A stretch of DNA of 64,000 nucleotides, from assembly GCA_029532415.1 (NCBI GenBank), contig JAQOTA010000052.1, positions 1,674,001 through 1,738,000 of the forward strand, in the 5' to 3' direction. The notes beneath the pieces are model-generated. The model had not been told where the DNA came from. It worked only from the letters and a program-made list of their open reading frames with translations, and made no database searches. Made by a program: the position numbers and the translations under genes. How positions within the stretch are numbered: position 1 is the stretch's first letter; each line of letters begins with the position of its first letter. This document shows positions 58,011 to 64,000 of this stretch, one piece after another. The DNA comes from Marasmius tenuissimus (taxonomy: Eukaryota; Basidiomycota; Agaricomycetes; Agaricales; Marasmiaceae).

Positions 58011-59748
58011 ATGGGCTCCCTCAACCCAAATACTCTCAAAGTTGCCGGCGTCGTGACATTTTATATGTCTGCCGCCCTGGTGGTGAGCTCTGGACATTGA
58101 TCATCATACGTTCCTCGTCGTGATTGATTCTTGACAGATGGTTTTTGTGTACGCTATTCTAATGCTCTGAATGTACAGAGGCTCAAACGAATTATAACAG
58201 CAACAAGGCCGTCCTCATTCAAGCACCCCAGTTACCTCTGTTGTTCCTCTTCAACCAGCTTATCATCGCGGTCGTATTGCTACACGCCTCCGCCGCGTTC
58301 TCAAAGAGCATTCAAATTCCAAGATTGGACCTTCAAGTTGCGAGGAAGCTACTACCGGTCGTCTCTGTCAATATCATCGGACTGGTATTCAATACACTAT
58401 GTTTGCGAGGAGTCGAGGCGTCGTTCTTCCAGGTGCGTATCGATATCCGTCGTATACAGCCCGGGTCCTTGAGAGGTTGAAATGTGCTTTGCAGATTGCC
58501 AGGGGAATGCAATTGCCGCTCACTATATTCATATCCTCACTCAACACACACTCCACGCCCTCGACGAGGGTTATCGCTGCCGCTGCCATTGTCACTTGTG
58601 GCTTTTTCGTTGGGATTGCCCCCAATTCTTCCATCCCTATAACTGCGTCCCCCTCGCTCCTTTCGTTATTTTACGGACTCCTGTCCTCACTGTTCATCGC
58701 CGTGCACGCAGTTTTGATCAAGAGTTCACTCCCCCACTGTGACAACTCGACGATCCAACTTGCGTGGTGGACCAACGCGGGATCAGCTATTCTCATCTTA
58801 CCCTTCATTCTTCTCAACGGAGAAACAGGCGTCATTCTCGAAATGGTCAAGCGTGGCGACAAGGAGTTGAATGTCTTCGCATGGGGAAGCTTAGTGACAG
58901 GAGTATTCGGGTTCCTGCTCTGTGTAGCGGGATTGCTGAGCATTAAAGTCACAAGCCCAATCACACATATGTTTTCAAGCGTACGTATGCATCCCTGGAT
59001 ATTCGAGAATCTATTTTTAACTCACTTCGGCTGAGCAGGCAGCGCGCTCGGTGATTCAGACCCTCCTGGGGGTGTGGCTCTTCCGCGATTTGTTAACAAT
59101 GTACGTGGCCCTCCTAGTAATCTTTGATATCATCTCAACCCCCGCAGTAACCGTGGTTCCTCTATTCTTATCATCCTTGGTGGTACGATGTAAGTCGGAC
59201 AATTGCATCCTCCAGATCCCCACTCAAACCCCGCGTCCAGGTATTATACATGGGTCAAATCGAATGAACAACCGCCACCACCACCCCGTCAACCTGTTGA
59301 TCTCGAGGCCACTGGACGCGAAGACAAAGATAAATCAGGTAAAATTAATTATACCGTTTTAACTCTTCCGGAGACTGATCCCAAAAATAGCGAATTAATG
59401 TTGAATATGGACTTTATGAATACCGACGTAGCAAAATCTGTAGCGAAGAGATGGCTGACAGGTTTGCGGCGGCAAGGGTCACCGTGCCTTGTTCCTTGGG
59501 ATATACAGTGGCTCATTCTTCCCGTAGCGATTGATGTTGCACTAAAATTATCGTTCATCCTTACCGCTGAGAACGCGTCTTTAACCAAGCTAGGCCAGGG
59601 TTGGTTGAACCCATACGGCCTGCGTAATCTCCCTTGCCGCCGCTCCATCAAAAAGCAATTTATAGAAATCATCCGAAATCATTACGGGAGTTCCGAAGAA
59701 TTGCTCGAGGTTCAAGGATTTCACCGACATAAACTACTCGTAAAGTGA
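58011..59748 (+). CDS. GDP-fucose-transporter-like (SLC35C-type) protein with C-terminal extension
   Basis: Exons start at ATG 58011 (MGSLNPNTLKVAGVVTFYMSAALV), then MVFV joins NKAVLIQAPQLPLLFLFNQLI. The body has LDLQVARKLLPVVSVNIIGLVFNTLCLRGVEASFFQ, then RGMQLPLTIFIS. Next come TCGFFVGIAPN, YGLLSSLFIAVHAVLIK, LPFILLNGE, KVTSPITHMFSS and AARSVIQTLLGVWLFRDL. The final LIILGGTMYYTWVK completes the nucleotide-sugar/drug-metabolite transporter fold of about ten helices. LDLxVARxLLPxxxVxIIGxxFNxLCL and the ITHxxSSAARSVxQTLL region resemble animal SLC35C1. The frame continues beyond the usual end for about 135 residues to 59748, including a hydrophobic stretch (WLILPVAIDVALKLSFILTA). This could be a real extension, a read-through or a separate small gene. 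Confidence 0.75.
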
Positions 59749-60006
59749 CCGTGACTTCTTAGAATGTCTGTGGTTTCTGGGCAGTGCTCTCGAAGTTTTC
59801 TCCTTTCGAACCTGCAAAAACTCCGTCGGCCATGAAGGGTTGATTATTTTCCACGATGGATACCACAAGCCGACATGCAGAAGTTAAATGAGGCGACGCC
59901 TCAACGTGTGTTACAACATCCTCCCCCCGGATCTCCCCAAAATCCTCATCACACGTCTTCAAACCCTACTCCCCCACTCTCACTTTCTCGTCCAACGTGG
60001 TCAACA

Positions 60007-61965
60007 ATGCCTGCCAGAACACTCACCCAGAGGATGCATGAGCGACAACTGGGAGAAACAGAAGTATCTTACTTCCTACCGTCGAGAGAGGATGGAGTCA
60101 ACGACATGTGGGTGATAATCATCGGTCACCGATCTATCCATAGCTTGACCATCTGCTGACCGTTCTGGCCGCCAGGTATCTTCACCTAGGCTTCCGTGCT
60201 TCCCCGGATGTGGTTCGACAGAGTAAAGTCTCACTGGTATGGGCGATCCTCAGACTCAGACATCCATTGCTCGCGTCAAGTGTGAGGATGAATGACTACG
60301 ACGATGTCAGTTTCGTGTGAGTGCCCGGTCCATCCCTGCCTAAGGGTTCCACCGCTCTAGATGTGGCGCTGAACGTTTAACCTTGTATTTTTCTACGTTT
60401 AGGTATGAAACACCCAGTTCACCCGAGGATGCACTCAAGAAAGCGAACGACAACCTAGAATTCAAATCCCTAACGAAGGACGGTGAGTCGAGACCGGATA
60501 TTCATTACGCCCCTGTATTTGAATTTACGACTTTTCGGACTTACTTTTTCCGCAATAGCGCTTCTCGATTCGTACCTCAACGGTCCGAGAACCCTTTCAA
60601 GCGAGCGTTCATCGTATTTGATTTTGTCTACCAGTCATCCTCCGGAACTTCATACGGGCGACAAGGTGAATGGTAACGGGCACGCGAGCCCTGACGAGAG
60701 AACCGAGTCGGAGTACGACCTTTTGATATGTGCCACGCATTACCTCGGGGATGGAATGGCTTTGCACCAGTTTGCCCACGAGTTCTTCAAGCTTCTTGGC
60801 GGCAGTACCGAGGATAAGCTTAATAGTCTGTTACACGATGAATGGGTGTCGCGATGCGGAGCAGAGCTCGAAACTGTAAGGTTTTCTGGCAGATGTTCGA
60901 GGTCTGGGTCCTCACTGAACTCTGTTTTAGCCTCTAGTTCTTCCTCCCTCTTTGGAACAGAGACTACCTGATGGTCCGAATGGACGGTTTTACCAAGCCG
61001 CGACACGAGTTGACTTCGCTAACGAGCAAACCAAGCTCATTGTAGGTGTCCATAACTCAGCCTGTCTCGAGAAAGTGACTAACACTATTCCATGGCAGGG
61101 GGGACACTCATTTCCCAAACGTTCTGGGAACCAGAGGAATACAATCGTTCCCACTGTTTCGTTCGATGAAGAACGTACCAAGAAGATTTTGAAAAACTGC
61201 AAGGCCCATGGAGTCTCGATTTCCAGCGCGTTATTCGCCATCTGCAGCATTGCTTGGGCGAAGACCTCGGATACTAAATGGGAGCTCCCGATGTGAGTGG
61301 CGGGTAACTCATCGAGCGTGTATCGATGTCTGATTTGTCTTTTCTTCCTTAGCATGATGTATTCCGCATTGAACCTACGCCCCTATCTGATCGTTGAGAG
61401 GCCAATAACCGACTCGTATTGGTTTATCGCTATCGGGTATTTCAACGTCGTTTTACCTACGTTTCTTCCCCGATCCAGCGAAGAGGAGGTTGAGAGAACG
61501 TTTTGGCACCGTGCTCGGAAGGCCAAAGAGCAGAGCAACAGCGCTGCGAAAAGTCGAATGGTGATATCTCGGAGCCGACTGATGGCGAAGGAAAGGGGTG
61601 CTCGTGCTAGGGTGTGGGCAAAGGAAGACGATGAGAAGGCTGCTGGAAAATGGAAGGCCCCTCCCAAGACCTCGCCGGCTCCAGTCAACAGCAGTGCGGT
61701 GCCCAAACCACCATCAACCGCTCTTATGGGTCTCTCGTTACTCGGCAATTTGGATGCCATCTACAAACACGACGCATTCCCTGACATTCGGATGCATACC
61801 CTCACGACTGGGTCACGTCAACGGGCCGGAGGGTTATTACTATTTGGATATACCTTTGTTGGGAAGCTGTGGGTTAGTTTGGGATATGACGAGAATGGGT
61901 TTGACAAGGCGGTCATTGGGAGGTTCTGGGGGAACGTGCTGAGCAGCATCGACGGGCTCCTTTAG
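60007..61965 (+). CDS. Condensation/BAHD-like acyltransferase
   Basis: The start is ATG 60007 (MPARTLTQRMHERQLGETEVSYF). Exons join to YLHLGFRASPDVVRQSKVSLVWAILRLRHPLLASSV (N-terminal lobe), then a variable stretch and DLLICATHYLGDGMALHQFAHEFFKLL. The latter contains the HxxxDG active-site motif of the CoA-dependent acyltransferase/condensation superfamily. The later GVSISSALFAICSIAWAKTS and MYSALNLRPYLIV (the family's YSAxNLRPYL block) follow. The last exon carries a basic insertion (WHRARKAKEQSNSAAKSR, then AKERGARARVWAKEDDEKAAGK) before LLLFGYTFVGKLWVSLGYDENGFDKAVI, which is the C-terminal beta-strand/helix of the fold. Substrate unknown; relatives acylate terpenoids, sugars or small metabolites. 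It follows the fucose transporter on the same strand. Confidence 0.65.
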
Positions 61966-62217
61966 GTACTAACAAAGATATTTATGTATTTTTCCGAACA
62001 ATATATGTACTAGTACATCTGATGGAAGATTTATACAACGATAGCAACAGCGACATGAAAGGCACCAAGGACAGATCCTGCGGTGCGCGTCCGTACCGCA
62101 AGGTGTGTCCTTGGTGCCAGTGAAACGACTAGCAGAACAAGATGAAGCATGACAGTAACATTGTGTTTTCGAGGATTGCGAAGCATCCTGTGAGCGAGTC
62201 GTCCAGTCAGTTGTCAC

Positions 62218-63345
62218 TCATAGATGAAACAGGTCAACCACAAAACACTCACACCAACCCAAATTCGCCCAAGCAATTCTCGCAGCCTCCTCCTTCGCAA
62301 CTTTCGTATTCTTTCCAGTACCACGGCCGTATTCAACACCGTTAACTATGAGGAGTTAGATATAAAGTCTCAACCGGATAAGGAGGAGCGTACTAGTGCA
62401 GCGAACAGTCCAGGTTGGTGCATGAGCAGGTCCAGTTGGCGGCGAAGGTTCCCATTTGAGGTCGCAATTTCTCTGTGCGGCTGTCTGGTTGATAAGTGCC
62501 ACTGTGACCAAATTAGCAGCCGGTCTAGGAGCGTGCGTTCCAGGCCCGTTGGTAGGAGACTGGGGAGGTGGCGGAGCGTTGGGGACTGGAGGCGGTGCAG
62601 ACATTGGTGGGGGTGGGGGTGGGGGTGGTGTAAAGTTCTGTGTTGACTGAGGCGGTGGTGCATATCCCGGATGTGTACCAAAACCTCCTTGGAAACCTGA
62701 GGAGGAGTAAGAGGGTGGGTTGGTGAACGATGGAGGATCGGGCTCTGTGCCATTTAACGGCACATCGATGGGGTTGACACCAATTAACTGCGAAAGCCAT
62801 GGGCCTACTTCATCCCCAGTCATTTGTTGGAAATGTTGCTGATAATATAGGGCCCCGACGATGGTATGGAAGTATTTCCGTTTTGCCTATCCTTTCATAA
62901 GCTATAATCAAGGAATGAATGGTCATATGTACTCGCCTCGGAGGTCTCGAGTGGATTTATCCCGGGGCTACAGCCTAATTTCTTGTCGAGCTTATAACTG
63001 GTGATCCACCTGTCGTAGTTTTCAGGATTGGTGATGTTAGCGCGTTGCTCCTAGTGAGGCCACTTGTTAGCACACTGCGTTCGACTGCCAGAACATCAAG
63101 CTCACCTCCATCGCAAGTTTACTGAGCAAAGGTTTGTGACGGAATAGTTCTCGTGCTATAGTCATCTCCATAGCGTTTTCCCCAAGGACAGAGAGTCGAC
63201 CAGTGTCGCCCCACTGGTCATTGGCTTCATCGCCCCGCGAGATCGAGCTGTGAGTAAACACAGCCAGATGCAGATCAGTGTCCCTAATGGGAGGAAGTGG
63301 GGGGAGGTCGTCGCCAGACATCGATTCTTTGGGACCGAAGATCAT
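62218..63345 (-). CDS. Degenerate RNase III-like plus dsRBD protein
   Basis: The start is ATG 63345 or 63321 (MSGDDLPPLPPIRDTDLHL). The first exon has LHLAVFTHSSISRGDEA, then TGRLSVLGENAMEMTIARELF. It aligns to the RNase III signature, but the expected catalytic acidic positions are altered (RLSVLGE for RLEFLGD), so nuclease activity is doubtful. Short exons follow, including a block ending in GALYYQQHFQQMTGDEVGPWLSQLIG. A proline-rich linker (PPPPPPPPMSAPPPVPNAPPPP) leads to a double-stranded RNA-binding domain: PTWTVRCTINGVEYGRGTGKNTKVAKEEAARIAWANLG. The stop is at 62218. Layout recalls mitochondrial ribosomal or RNA-binding RNase III-like proteins; a mitochondrial targeting exon could lie upstream, but I do not see one with an ATG. 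Confidence 0.6.
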
Positions 63346-63867
63346 TGTAAGCGGAGAAGATTTGGAGGACAGGAAACTGGACCTACTTGTATCTTAAGAA
63401 TATCTTTTGACACGTGTACTAGAAGAATCATGAGGCGGATTAGCTTATTTGGCTTTGAGAATCATAACCTTGTGGAACGAACCTGGGTCAAAGCGCCCGA
63501 GGAAATCGAGAGATAGGGTAAAGGAGGCCTTGGGGGACCAGGAGTTAGTCGATGTAGAAAGCAAACACCCTGTCTGATATATCCAGTGTATGTCCAAAAA
63601 AACAATATATCGATAGGACCAGGTATAGAGGAACTCACCTGAGTCTTGACTGCGTTTCTAATCGCAGTCAAAGCGCAGCTGAGTGAGTGAAGAGAAGCAC
63701 TCGCTTCGAATCACGGTAATATATAACAACGGTCACGTGGAGAATCTCACCTTTGTTGCCTGCCAGTGCAGGGCCACCGAAGTTACTGGGCAAAGCTTCT
63801 TCCTTTTCCTCCACCAACTCAACTTACGTCCCGTCGCAGCAGTCGACAGCTACTGCGGGAGTTTGAC
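63346..63867. other. Divergent upstream region of the RNase III-like and POM152-like genes
   Basis: The region is 522 bp. An open frame at 63462-63671 on the minus strand lacks an ATG and is not supported as a gene. It may contain leader sequence or an extra 5' exon. Confidence 0.4.
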
Positions 63868-64000
63868 ATGTCAGCTGCTATCAAGCAGCAGAACACGAGG
63901 CCGTTAATACCCGAAAAATATTTGGATGTACCTTCCCAACGACTGTACTATCTCAGCTTGGGTCTCTTTTGTCAAGTGGGTGGACAGTTTAAATAGGGAG
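63868..64000 (+). CDS. POM152-like nucleoporin, first exon only
   Basis: ATG 63868 begins MSAAIKQQNTRPLIPEKYLDVPSQRLYYLSLGLFCQ. After CAA at 63975 a GTGGGT donor and in-frame stop context (63976 onwards) suggest the first intron. The RPLIPxxYLDVPSQRLYYLSLGLxxQ pattern resembles the N-terminus, just before the transmembrane anchor, of the nuclear-pore membrane protein Pom152. The rest lies beyond the window. Only about 36 residues are seen, so this is tentative. Confidence 0.45.

Noticed and set aside
63462..63671. Minus-strand frame upstream of the RNase III-like gene as a targeting exon
   Set aside because: No ATG start is found in frame; the start at 63345 has a clear ATG.

Overview
The window looks like nuclear DNA of a basidiomycete fungus, most likely a mushroom-forming Agaricomycete. 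Genes are dense, lie on both strands and are cut by many short GT-AG introns of about 45-65 nt. The gene families are fungal: an arrestin-like trafficking adaptor, Vta1, a GNL1-type GTPase, a UTP17/WDR75 WD40 protein, Pex11, tandem CE12 esterases, large F-box proteins, an alpha-kinase and a spliced integrase-core gene. Models were assembled by hand by joining reading frames across plausible splice sites. Gene ends are therefore more reliable than every internal junction.

Layout. 0-7.4 kb: the 3' part of an unrecognised gene, then on the minus strand an alpha-type protein kinase and an integrase-core protein. 7.5-12.1 kb: a minus-strand ABCC-type ABC transporter that stops inside its second membrane domain and has no second nucleotide-binding domain. 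12.7-17.3 kb: a small dimeric alpha/beta-barrel protein, a gene-poor stretch with GC-rich palindromes and a Harbinger-like MITE, then an arrestin-like adaptor. 17.6-25.4 kb: Vta1 (ESCRT-III/Vps4 cofactor), a gene-poor stretch, a coiled-coil protein, a small secreted lectin-like protein and a basic disordered protein. 26.2-28.9 kb: two tandem secreted CE12-type esterases. 29.2-39.0 kb: housekeeping genes (GNL1-like GTPase, methyltransferase, UTP17/WDR75, Pex11-like). 39.0-50.3 kb: a gene-poor stretch and four F-box genes, three of them a minus-strand tandem family in which two copies carry frameshifts. 50.6-55.6 kb: a xylose-reductase-type aldo/keto reductase, a ketopantoate reductase and a multi-pass membrane protein. 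55.8-64 kb: an O-fucosyltransferase-family protein divergent from a GDP-fucose-transporter-like protein, a condensation/acyltransferase-like enzyme, a degenerate RNase III plus dsRBD protein, and the first exon of a probable POM152-like nucleoporin.

The best candidate for a functional module is the head-to-head pair O-fucosyltransferase / GDP-fucose transporter, which share a 287 bp intergenic region. One would import GDP-fucose into the secretory pathway and the other could use it there. The best genome-evolution signals are the truncated ABC transporter next to the integrase-core gene, the MITE with intact TTA target duplications, the decaying F-box array, and a short interstitial telomere-like repeat between F-box genes.
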